From positions 1-55,563 of the forward strand of contig JAFGBU010000038.1 of the NCBI GenBank assembly GCA_016932995.1: 55,563 bases of DNA. Reading direction: 5' to 3'. The position numbers and the translations under genes are program-made. Shown here piece after piece: positions 25,532-32,730 of the stretch. The stretch comes from Desulfovibrionaceae bacterium (lineage in GTDB: Bacteria; Desulfobacterota; Desulfovibrionia; Desulfovibrionales; Desulfovibrionaceae). The notes below the pieces were generated by a model. That model made no database searches and was not told the DNA's origin. It saw only the letters and a list, made by a program, of their open reading frames with translations. The stretch's first letter is position 1; each line of letters begins with the position of its first letter.

Positions 25532-25573
25532 TGACCCCTGCCCCGAGTCTGGCCGAGTCCGGGGCAGGGGTCA
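25532..25573 (-). other. Perfect 14-bp hairpin between the OFA permease and ade
   Basis: TGACCCCTGCCCCG (25532-25545) is exactly complementary to 25560-25573, with a 14-nt loop. No T-run follows in either direction. It could protect the upstream mRNA end or attenuate ade. Confidence 0.5.
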
Positions 25574-25585
25574 AGGCCGCCGGGC

Positions 25586-26890
25586 CTAGGCCCGGACCGG
25601 GGGCCTGACCAGCCAGATCAGGACCGCTCCGGCCAGGCAGAGGACGCCGCAGATGGTGAAGGCCAGGGGGAAGCTGCCCAAGTCGCCGAGCATGCCGCCG
25701 GTGATCGGGCCGAAGATGCCGCCCACGCCGTAGGCCAGGAACACGAACGGATAGTTCTGGCCCACGTTCCTGGTCCCGAAGGTGTCCGCGGTCATGGTCG
25801 GGAACAGGGCGAAGTTGCCCCCGAAGTTGAAGCCGATGAGCGCCGCGCCGAGGTAGAGCAGCGAGGGGACCGAGGCCATGAGCGTGAAGCAGATGACCAC
25901 CAGGCCCTGGGTCCCGGCCATGAGCGCCAGCGAGGGCCTGCGGCCCAGCCGGTCGCTGACCGCGCCCCAGGCGATGCGGCCCACGCCGTTGGCCAGGCTG
26001 AAGAACACGGCCATGGCCGTGCCCGCCATGCCGCTGGCCGCGGCCTGGTCGAACCCGGCCCGTTGCAGGGCCTCCATGGGATAGAGCTTCATCAAGCCGA
26101 TGCTCATCAGCCCGGCCCCGGCGCTGAACACGAAGGTCAGAAATATCATGTAGAACTGGGGGGTCCTGAGCATCTGGGCGCTGCCCATGGCCGGTCCGGA
26201 CGCGGCCTTGGCCGCGGCCTTGGCCTGGACCTGCGGAGGGGCCCAGCCCTCGGGAGGAAAGACCATCCACACCCCGCCCAGGATCACCAGACCGGCGAAG
26301 AGCAGGCCGTAGAGGATGAAGGTGTTGCCCAGGCCCAGGCCCTCGATGCAGTGGCCCCAGGACCCGGCCAGCTTGACCCAGCCCATGGCCCCGAACCCGA
26401 ACCCGGCCACGGCCAGACCGGTGATCATGCCCTTCTTGTCCGGGAACCAGCGCATGCCCACGGCGATGGGCACCACGTAGCCCAGACCGATGCCCGCGCC
26501 GCCGACCACGCCGATGAACACGATCAGGCCCAAAAAGTTCGTGGGGTCCAAAAGCCCGGCCAGGACATAGCCCAGGCCCAGGGTCGCGCCGCCGATCATG
26601 GCCAGCCTCCTGGGCCCCCAGTCCTTCAGGCGCTTGCCGGCCCAGACCATGACCAGGGCGAACACGGCCAGGCCCACGGAAAAGACCACCTGGGTCTGGA
26701 CCTTGGTCCAGCCCGCCTGTCTCAGGGCCGGGGTGAACACGGACCAGGCGTAGATCGCGCCCAGGCAGACCTGGATGAGCACCGAACCGATGACCACCTT
26801 CCACCGGTTCATGACCTTGACCGGCGCGGCCACGGCGGCCTCGATCACTCGATCGACTTCAGCCGAACCAAAACCAGAAAGACGACGCAT
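25586..26890 (-). CDS. OFA-family MFS permease (oxalate/formate antiporter family)
   Basis: 434 residues with 12 predicted membrane helices. After about 26 soluble residues comes NRWKVVIGSVLIQVCLGAIYAWSVF, the strongly conserved first helix of OFA permeases; the GIGLGYVVPIAVGMRWFPDKKGMITGLAVAGFG region (split across helices 4-5) and GRIAWGAVSDRLGRR are also typical. Family members carry monocarboxylates or dicarboxylates such as oxalate, formate, lactate or pyruvate. The ATG at 26890 follows a long G-rich run (GAGGGGGGGG). A second ATG at residue 27 would start right at the helix but has no clear ribosome site. Confidence 0.87.
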   Translation of the reverse strand: MRRLSGFGSAEVDRVIEAAVAAPVKVMNRWKVVIGSVLIQVCLGAIYAWSVFTPALRQAGWTKVQTQVVFSVGLAVFALVMVWAGKRLKDWGPRRLAMIGGATLGLGYVLAGLLDPTNFLGLIVFIGVVGGAGIGLGYVVPIAVGMRWFPDKKGMITGLAVAGFGFGAMGWVKLAGSWGHCIEGLGLGNTFILYGLLFAGLVILGGVWMVFPPEGWAPPQVQAKAAAKAASGPAMGSAQMLRTPQFYMIFLTFVFSAGAGLMSIGLMKLYPMEALQRAGFDQAAASGMAGTAMAVFFSLANGVGRIAWGAVSDRLGRRPSLALMAGTQGLVVICFTLMASVPSLLYLGAALIGFNFGGNFALFPTMTADTFGTRNVGQNYPFVFLAYGVGGIFGPITGGMLGDLGSFPLAFTICGVLCLAGAVLIWLVRPPVRA

Positions 26891-26942
26891 ACCCCCCCCT
26901 CGCGAAAAAGAAGGTGAAAATCCGGATGCGGACGCAGAAGCC

Positions 26943-26967
26943 GACCCGGGCCCATAAGGCCCGGGTC
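26943..26967 (-). terminator. Hairpin after wtpC, terminator-like without T-run
   Basis: GACCCGGGCC (26943-26952) pairs perfectly with GGCCCGGGTC (26958-26967) around a 5-nt loop. It lies between wtpC and the OFA gene and probably separates them, but lacks a T-tract. Confidence 0.45.
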
Positions 26968-27024
26968 AAGAGATGCCCGGATCAACCCAAATACAGGACA
27001 CCCTATAAGCGGGGCCGGGAAAAG

Positions 27025-28059
27025 TCAACCGATTATGTGCAGGCAGTCCTCGGGAAAGGCCAGCCAGACCTCGGTCCCGCGGTCCAGGCCGTTTTCAAGG
27101 ACCCGACGCTGGCTGGCGTGGACCCGAAAGGCCAGGTCCCCGACCAGGACCTCCAGGCCCGCGCCCAGGCCCTCGGGATACACGGACCGGACCCGGCCCT
27201 GAAAGCAGTTCGCGTAGCGGCCGGCCAGGTCCTCCCGGCCCAGGACGATGTCCTCGGGCCGCACGGCCAGATGGGCCGGCCCAGAGCAGCGGCCTGCGGT
27301 CCTGAAGGTCAGATCCCCGACCCGGACGCCGTCCGGGCCGCAGACCGCGGGCAGGATGTTCTTCATGCCCACGAAGGCGGCCACAAAGGGCGTCGCGGGC
27401 CGGTGGAAAATCTCGGCCACCTCTCCGGACTGCACGATGCGGCCCTGGTCGATGACCGCGCCCCGGGCGGCCAGAAAGAGCACGTCCTCGAAGTTGTGGC
27501 TGACCATGATGAAGGTGAGGCCCAGGTCCTTGTGGATATCCTTGAGCAGCATCTGGACGTCCTGGCGAAAGGCCGGATCAAGGGCGGACATGGGCTCGTC
27601 GAGCAGAAGCACCGAGGGCCCGACGGCCAGGGACCTGACCAGGGCGACCCTCTGCCGCTCCCCGCCCGAGAGCCCGGCCACGGCCCGGTCCAGCAGGGGC
27701 CCCAGGCCCAGGCGCTCGACCAGGCCCAGGGCGTTTTGCCAGGCCCGGTCCCTGTCCCGGCAATACCTGAGCCCGAAGCGGACGTTGTCCCTGACGCTTA
27801 AGTGCGGAAACAGGGCGAAGTCCTGATACACGATGCCCAGCCCCCGCCTCTCGGGCGGCAGGCCGGTTATCTGCCTGCCGTTCAAAAACACCGAGCCCCG
27901 GTCAAGGGGCATGAGCCCGGCCACGGCCTCCAGGAGCACGGACTTGCCCGCGCCCGTGGGCCCGAGCAGGGCGAAGAACTCGCCCTGGGCCACGTCAAGG
28001 TCCACGTCCCGGAGGCAAAACCCGGGCAGGTCCACACCCAGGCCCCTGATCTCGATCAC
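27025..28059 (-). CDS. wtpC: Tungstate/molybdate ABC transporter ATPase (WtpC/ModC-like)
   Basis: 344 residues. ATPase domain (about residues 1-235) with Walker A GPTGAGKS, signature LSGGERQRVALVRS, Walker B VLLLDEPMSALD and H-loop SHNFED. The C-terminal 100 residues form a TOBE-like oxyanion-sensing domain (HLAVRPEDIVLG). The length fits WtpC rather than the shorter TupC. The start is a GTG at 28059 behind GGAGGGC; it overlaps the permease stop as GTGA, so no ATG start is needed. Confidence 0.85.
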   Translation of the reverse strand: MIEIRGLGVDLPGFCLRDVDLDVAQGEFFALLGPTGAGKSVLLEAVAGLMPLDRGSVFLNGRQITGLPPERRGLGIVYQDFALFPHLSVRDNVRFGLRYCRDRDRAWQNALGLVERLGLGPLLDRAVAGLSGGERQRVALVRSLAVGPSVLLLDEPMSALDPAFRQDVQMLLKDIHKDLGLTFIMVSHNFEDVLFLAARGAVIDQGRIVQSGEVAEIFHRPATPFVAAFVGMKNILPAVCGPDGVRVGDLTFRTAGRCSGPAHLAVRPEDIVLGREDLAGRYANCFQGRVRSVYPEGLGAGLEVLVGDLAFRVHASQRRVLENGLDRGTEVWLAFPEDCLHIIG

Positions 28060-28841
28060 GACGCCCTCCGGCCGCGGGAGACCAGGCGCAGGAGCAGGAA
28101 CAGGGACAGAGAGACCAGGATGAGCCAGACCGCGATGGGCTGGGAATACTTGAGGCCGAAGGCCGTGAAGCGCTCGTAGATCATCACCGGCGCGACCATG
28201 GGGTGGTAGGCCACGATGACCACCGCGCCGAACTCGCTGATCGCCCTGGCCATGCACATGATGAAGCCCACGAGCATGCCCCGCCAGGCCAGGGGGAAGG
28301 TCACCCGGACAAAGGCCCCCCAGGACGAGGCCCCGAGGGTCCTGGCGGCCTTTTCCAGGCGCTCGGGCACGGCCTCGAACCCGGTCTTGGCCGAGTTGAC
28401 GAAGAACGGCAGACCGACGAACACGAGCACGGTGACGATGCCGGTCACGCTGCCCATGATGCGCACGCCCAGGGATTGGAGGAACTCGCCCAGCCAATGG
28501 TTCCGGCCGGCGAGGCTCAAAATGGCGATGCCGACCACCGGGTGGGGGATCATGATCGGCAGGTCCACGACGCTCTCCACCAGGCGCTTGCCCGGAAAGT
28601 TCCGGCGGGCCAAAAGGTAGGCAAAGGGCGTGCCCAGGGCAAAGGAGATCAGCGCGGCCAGGCCCGAGGTGTAGATGCTCAGGCCGATGGTCCGGCGCAC
28701 GGCGGGGTCCTCGATGGTCACGCGCATGTCCTGGACCGAGGGCGCAAAGACCATCTCGATCAGGGGCAGGAGCAGAAAGGCCAGAATGACCCAGCCGCAG
28801 CAAAGGGTCAGCCAGAAAAAAAGGTCCTTTTTTCTCGCCAT
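28056..28841 (-). CDS. wtpB: Tungstate/molybdate ABC transporter permease (WtpB/ModB-like)
   Basis: 261 residues with about six membrane helices. The cytoplasmic EAA loop appears as EKAARTLGASSWGAFVRVTFPLA, the docking site for the ATPase. IPHPVVGIAIL and ISEFGAVVIVAYHPMVAPVMIYERF are typical of the Wtp/Mod/Tup permeases. The ATG at 28841 is preferred over a TTG one codon upstream; the ribosome site is weak. It lies 60 nt after wtpA, with a strong hairpin between them. Confidence 0.87.
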   Translation of the reverse strand: MARKKDLFFWLTLCCGWVILAFLLLPLIEMVFAPSVQDMRVTIEDPAVRRTIGLSIYTSGLAALISFALGTPFAYLLARRNFPGKRLVESVVDLPIMIPHPVVGIAILSLAGRNHWLGEFLQSLGVRIMGSVTGIVTVLVFVGLPFFVNSAKTGFEAVPERLEKAARTLGASSWGAFVRVTFPLAWRGMLVGFIMCMARAISEFGAVVIVAYHPMVAPVMIYERFTAFGLKYSQPIAVWLILVSLSLFLLLRLVSRGRRAS

Positions 28842-28866
28842 CAACGCATTCCGCGGGCCCGAAGAA

Positions 28867-28894
28867 CGGGGCCGGACCCGAGGGTCCGGCCCCG
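28867..28894 (-). other. Intercistronic hairpin between wtpA and wtpB
   Basis: CGGGGCCGGACCC (28867-28879) pairs perfectly with 28882-28894. It fits the usual arrangement where a stem after the binding-protein gene stabilises its mRNA and lowers permease expression. No T-run follows. Confidence 0.55.
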
Positions 28895-28901
28895 AAAGGC
28901 G

Positions 28902-29870
28902 CTAGTCCTTGACCTCAACCAGCGGCTGCAGAGACGACGGAAGCCCGCTCTTCATCTTTTCCGTGGGCACCCGGCAGGGAATGAACGGGGGCTGGCCCAG
29001 GTCCCGGAATATCTTCAAGCCGTGGTCCGGGGAGAGCATGTACTCCAGAAAGGCCACGGCCGCCTCGGGGTTCGGGGCCTCGTTGCACATGGTCACCCCG
29101 TAGGTGCAGGACTGGCCCACCCGGTCGATGAACGTGCCGGGCTGCTTGCCCGAGACCTTGACCACGGCCTGCTTGTAGAAGTCGTCCAGCTTGTAGTCGC
29201 CGAGGTTGATGTGCTTGTCGAGGGTCAGGTACTTGAGCCCGTGCTGCACGGCCACGGACAGGTACTCCCAGGCGTAGTCCATGTTCCCGGTCTTGAGCAG
29301 GGAGACGAGCTCCACGGACTTGGGCCGGATGTTCTCCTGGGGCCTGTTGGCCAGAAGCCGCTCATAGAGCCCGGGCTTGGCGTAGAACTTCTCGGCCAGC
29401 TGGAGGACCATGACACTGCGGTAGCCGCAGGGGTCCAGATTGGGATCGGAATGGCCCCAGACCACCCCCTTCCTCTGGAGGATGTCGAACCAGTTGTCCG
29501 CGTTGATCTGGTCGGCGAACTTGCTCTTGTCCGTGTAGCACAGGACAAGCTGGTTGGTGGCGAAGCGGATGTTCCAGGTCGCCTTGGCCGGGATCAGGCC
29601 CTTGTCGATGACCGTGTAGTCGGCCGAGGCCATGATGTCCGCCGGCTTGCCCAGCTCAGAGATCATCCTGGCCATCTTGGTGCTGCCCCCGGCCTCCCTC
29701 AGGATGTCCACTCCCGGGTGCAGGGCCTCGAACTCCTTCTCCATCTGCTCCAGGGGAACGGTCAGACTGCCGGCATGAAAGATTATCACCTCTCCCTTGA
29801 CCTCCGCGTTGACTGCGGCCGCGCCCAGGCCCAGGACCAGGAACAGGACGGCCCCCAAAATCATCTTCAT
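28902..29870 (-). CDS. wtpA: Tungstate/molybdate-binding protein (WtpA-like)
   Basis: 322 residues, periplasmic. The signal peptide is [22 protein letters not shown]. The mature protein opens [20 protein letters not shown] and continues with [24 protein letters not shown] (in two parts), the oxyanion-binding signature of WtpA, and [13 protein letters not shown] later. The ATG at 29870 has GGAG 8-9 nt upstream; a GTG three codons earlier is less likely. Tungstate is used for formate dehydrogenases in such anaerobes (general knowledge), and moaC for the pterin cofactor lies elsewhere in this window. Confidence 0.87.
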   Translation of the reverse strand: MKMILGAVLFLVLGLGAAAVNAEVKGEVIIFHAGSLTVPLEQMEKEFEALHPGVDILREAGGSTKMARMISELGKPADIMASADYTVIDKGLIPAKATWNIRFATNQLVLCYTDKSKFADQINADNWFDILQRKGVVWGHSDPNLDPCGYRSVMVLQLAEKFYAKPGLYERLLANRPQENIRPKSVELVSLLKTGNMDYAWEYLSVAVQHGLKYLTLDKHINLGDYKLDDFYKQAVVKVSGKQPGTFIDRVGQSCTYGVTMCNEAPNPEAAVAFLEYMLSPDHGLKIFRDLGQPPFIPCRVPTEKMKSGLPSSLQPLVEVKD

Positions 29871-30001
29871 GGCACACACTCCGTTTTAAATTATGTTTGC
29901 TCCAACACAACAGCTTTTTTTTCAGACTTGCCCTGTTATGTCAATTGGAACCGAAAGGCGGACAAGACCTTTTTCAACGGGAACCCGTCGTTTCCGCGTC
30001 C

Positions 30002-30017
30002 CAGGCCCGAAGGCCTG
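30002..30017 (-). terminator. Small UUCG hairpin next to the radical SAM gene stop
   Basis: CAGGCC and GGCCTG form a 6-bp stem around a TTCG loop (minus strand), immediately after the stop codon. There is no T-run, so termination is uncertain. Confidence 0.3.
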
Positions 30018-30018
30018 C

Positions 30019-31179
30019 CTAGCCGAGCTGTTTTTCCAGTTCCTTGAGCCGGTTTGCCCGGGCCTGCTCGGACATGGAACTCATGTAGGTGAGATGGGTG
30101 GTCACGGCGTGGGGGTTTTCCCGGCCGCGCGTGCACTTCCTGCAGTTTCCCGGCGGATGGGCGCTGTTCACCAGCCGGCGGAAGGTGCGGAACGGCTTGG
30201 AGTTCCAGACCTCGAAGAAGTCCTGGTTGAAGATGTTTCCCAGCCTGCCCGAGCCGCCGCAGCATATGGTCACCTCGCCCTGGCGGCTCACGATCAGGTG
30301 CTCCCACGGCTTGTAGCATGGACCAAGGGCGGTCCCGGTTGCATCGTAGGTGGAGAAGAACGGCTGGTGCTCAAGACGGATGTCGTATTCTACGGCCTTC
30401 AGTTGGGCCATGCCCACATAGCAGTCGTACAACGCCTTGTGGAAATACATGCTCTCAATATCGAGCCCCTGCCTCTCGTCGGTCACGAGGAGGTAGTTGA
30501 CCTGGATGGCCTTTGCGCCGACGCGTCGGGCAAAATCCACATAGTCCAGCAATTAAGTTATATTCCGTCTCATGGCGCAAAAGACCAATGTCAAGCTGAA
30601 GTCTGGATTGATCTTGCGGCTGAGCAGCTTAAGGTGCATCAGGTTCGACAGGACCTCGTCGAACCTGAGCCCGCGCATGATGCCCTCGTATGTCTTCGGA
30701 TCAGGCGAATGAAAGGAGCAGTACACGGACTGCATGCCGTTTTGCAGACAATATTCGGCTAGGTCAGGGGTCAGGGCCTTGCCGTTGGTGAAAATCTGAA
30801 ACGGGGTGTAGTACTCGCGCAGCTTGTCTACGAACTGCGGAAAATCCGGATTCAACAAGGCCTCATAGGAGGAAAAGATGGCCAGATTGATGAACGGGAG
30901 CAGCCCGCTATAATGGTCCAGCCACTCCGGGGGACAAAAGGCGTCCTTGTCCGACCCGGCCCTGCGGCCCTTCTCGGCCAGGCAAAAAATGCACCTGGCG
31001 TTGCAGGCCGAAGAGATGTCGAGCCCGAGATGCAGGGGGCGTGAACTGACAATGGTCTGGTTGTTCCGGCTCTCCAGCTCGTTGATCTGTCGGTTGAGCT
31101 GCCGCGCGGCCATGAAATCCGACTCCTCGCTGTACTTGCCGCTCACGGTCCTGCCGCCTTGCTTGCTGGCGATGGGCAT
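30019..31179 (-). pseudogene. Radical SAM/SPASM protein interrupted by one in-frame TAA
   Basis: The frame from the ATG at 31179 (AAGGAG upstream) has the radical SAM motif CNARCIFC at about residues 60-67 and stops at TAA (30555-30553, codon 209). The very next codon continues the same protein in the same frame (LLDYVDFARRVGAKAIQVNY) to 30019, with SPASM-type cysteines (GPCYKPW, TICCGG and NCRKC). Together they make one 386-codon protein of normal length. A single G-to-T change of GAA (Glu) to TAA explains it, since RRNI-x-E-L-x-x-x-V is common at this point in the family. It is either a fresh pseudogene or a sequence error. The second half has no good start of its own. Base composition is less GC-rich than in the neighbours. 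Confidence 0.8.
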
Positions 31180-31222
31180 TTTTTGACTCCTTATTCCTCA
31201 ATCGGGTGGACGAACGCCTCCA

Positions 31223-31238
31223 TGCACCAGCCGTGCCA
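31223..31238 (-). promoter_or_regulatory. Putative sigma54 promoter of the radical SAM gene
   Basis: On the minus strand, TGGCAC (31238-31233), five bases, then GTGCA (31227-31223). Only the first T of TTGCA differs from consensus, and the GG-N10-GC spacing is exact. It lies about 45 nt before the ATG at 31179. Confidence 0.5.
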
Positions 31239-31269
31239 CGCCGCTGGACAAGTCGGGGCCCGCGGCCCG

Positions 31270-31300
31270 GCTTTGCAAAGCGCGCGGCTTGGCGTACACT
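31270..31300 (+). promoter_or_regulatory. Putative promoter of the anchored hypothetical gene, with palindrome
   Basis: TTTGCA (31272-31277), 17 nt, then TACACT (31295-31300), about 50 nt before the ATG at 31350. The -35 lies inside a perfect 12-bp palindrome, GCTTTGCAAAGC (31270-31281), a possible operator. Confidence 0.4.
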
Positions 31301-31349
31301 GCGGCCTGTTCGGACCACAACTCAAGGCCCGCAAAAACAGGAGCGCGCG

Positions 31350-32435
31350 ATGGCCAGACGCCCCTCGATCCTTCTGCCCCTGGCCGTGTTCGTCGCGGTG
31401 TTCGTGGCCGTGCTGGCCTTTTTCGTCTGGCGCAGCGAACGCCGACAGGCGGAGCTGGTCGACCAGCCGGCCGCTGTCCAGGAGGCGCCCGCGCCGCAGG
31501 CCCCGGCCAAGGGCGAGGTCTTCAGGGTCGAGCCGGCCGGGCCCGAGCCCGAGAGCGCGCCTTCGGCCGGTTTGGAAAAACCGGCCGAGCCGGGTCCAAA
31601 GGCCGAAGGGCCGCGGGTGGTGGTCGAGGACAAGGTCGTGGGCTTCGCCTTCCTGAACCACGTGGCCAGGTTCGCGGTCGAGCGCTACCGCCCGGCCGGG
31701 CCCGGGGAAAAAGGCCCGATCGGGGCCGGGTTCAGGGCCCTGAACATGGCCTGCGGCTCGGACCTTGCGGGCCTGTCCTTTGAGGGCGACGACATCCGCA
31801 AGGCCCGGCAGATGGTCCTTGACTACCTCTTCCGCCCCGAGACCCTGAAGGCGGTCTACGCGAGCTACGCGGACCTGTTCCTGGACGACCTGGCGGCCGC
31901 GGCCGAGGAAACCGAAAAGACCCTTGCCGACGCCCAGGGCGTCGAGACCCGGCGGGTCATGAACCCGGCCGAGGTCGCGGACATGCTCCGCCTGTACGCG
32001 GACAAGCTCGATTCCTGGGCCGAGGTCTTCCGGACCCTGGCCCGAAACCCGGACATCGTGCGCTCCGTGGCCCGCTATCACCAGGCGGCCCGGGCAGTGG
32101 AGGCGGCCAACTCCGAGTATCAGGAGCGCCTGAGCCAGGCCCAGGACCTGGCCGGGGAGCACACCGCGGAATCGGGCCAGCGCCTCAAGCAGGCCATTGT
32201 CAAACGCGAGCGGATCAGGGCCGGGGTGGTCAGCGCCCTCAAGGAGCCCAAAAAGACCTGCGCCGAGCCGGACAACGGGCTGTTCTACATGGCCCAATGG
32301 GCCTACCGCCGGACCGGGGCCGAGCCGGAAGACCTGAACACCCTGGACACGGCCTCAACGCTCATGATCGACCTGGCCGGCCGGATGCGGGCCCGGGCCG
32401 AGGGCCTTACGGCCCCCGCCCCGGCGGAGCCCTAG
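31350..32435 (+). CDS. Membrane-anchored hypothetical protein
   Basis: 361 residues. Not recognised. One N-terminal membrane helix (about residues 6-26, SILLPLAVFVAVFVAVLAFFVW) is followed by a Pro/Ala/Glu-rich linker to about residue 90, then a mostly helical domain to about residue 345. That domain has two cysteines (NMACGSD and KKTCAEP) and a stretch of predicted coiled coil (about residues 225-295, rich in Ala, Glu and Arg). It is probably a periplasmic protein anchored in the inner membrane. The ATG at 31350 follows AGGAG; the frame extends upstream but without signal or membrane character. It stands alone between the radical SAM gene and tRNA-Lys. Confidence 0.75.
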   Translation: MARRPSILLPLAVFVAVFVAVLAFFVWRSERRQAELVDQPAAVQEAPAPQAPAKGEVFRVEPAGPEPESAPSAGLEKPAEPGPKAEGPRVVVEDKVVGFAFLNHVARFAVERYRPAGPGEKGPIGAGFRALNMACGSDLAGLSFEGDDIRKARQMVLDYLFRPETLKAVYASYADLFLDDLAAAAEETEKTLADAQGVETRRVMNPAEVADMLRLYADKLDSWAEVFRTLARNPDIVRSVARYHQAARAVEAANSEYQERLSQAQDLAGEHTAESGQRLKQAIVKRERIRAGVVSALKEPKKTCAEPDNGLFYMAQWAYRRTGAEPEDLNTLDTASTLMIDLAGRMRARAEGLTAPAPAEP

Positions 32436-32560
32436 ACCCGGACGCGGGCCCCTCAACGCGGCCCGCCGAGCCCGGCCATTGATGACAAAATGAATCAAAC
32501 AGGCTAGTATTTGATATTGGACAAAAGACGGCCCGCAGGATGAGCCGGAACCCAAAAAAA

Positions 32561-32589
32561 GGGCCCGCCACGGTGTCCGGGGCGGGCCC
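32561..32589 (-). terminator. Intrinsic terminator of tRNA-Lys
   Basis: GGGCCCGCC and GGCGGGCCC form a perfect 9-bp stem (32561-32569 and 32581-32589). On the minus strand the stem is followed directly by seven Ts (32560-32554), a textbook Rho-independent terminator 11 nt after the tRNA. Confidence 0.88.
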
Positions 32590-32599
32590 TGCTCTGTCG

Positions 32600-32675
32600 T
32601 GGTGGGTCACCAAGGAATCGAACCTTGAACCTCCGGATTAAGAGTCCGCTGCTCTGCCAATTGAGCTAGTGACCC
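32600..32675 (-). tRNA. tRNA-Lys (anticodon CTT)
   Basis: 76 nt with encoded CCA. The acceptor stem GGGTCAC pairs with GTGACCC, the anticodon loop CTCTTAA reads CTT, and the T arm is CAAGG-TTCGATT-CCTTG. The base pair at 27-43 is a G-G mismatch; all other stems pair. The promoter and terminator are visible on either side. Confidence 0.95.
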
Positions 32676-32692
32676 ACGACTTGAGGGAAGCT

Positions 32693-32721
32693 TGTTTAGC
32701 CGCCGCACACCATTTTGTCAA
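32693..32721 (-). promoter_or_regulatory. sigma70-type promoter of tRNA-Lys
   Basis: On the minus strand, TTGACA (32721-32716), a 17-nt spacer, then TAAACA (32698-32693), about 18 nt before the tRNA. The perfect -35 and spacing support it. The -35 is only 10 nt from the start codon of the divergent dsbD-like gene. Confidence 0.65.
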
Positions 32722-32730
32722 TATAAAATA

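Noticed and set aside
29922-29944. Promoter of wtpA from TTGACA (minus strand, 29944-29939)
   Set aside because: At 17 nt there is only a run of As instead of a -10 element; a real start cannot be picked.
30553-30555. Recoded stop (selenocysteine or pyrrolysine) in the radical SAM gene
   Set aside because: The stop is TAA, not TGA or TAG, and no SECIS-like stem is visible; a point mutation is simpler.
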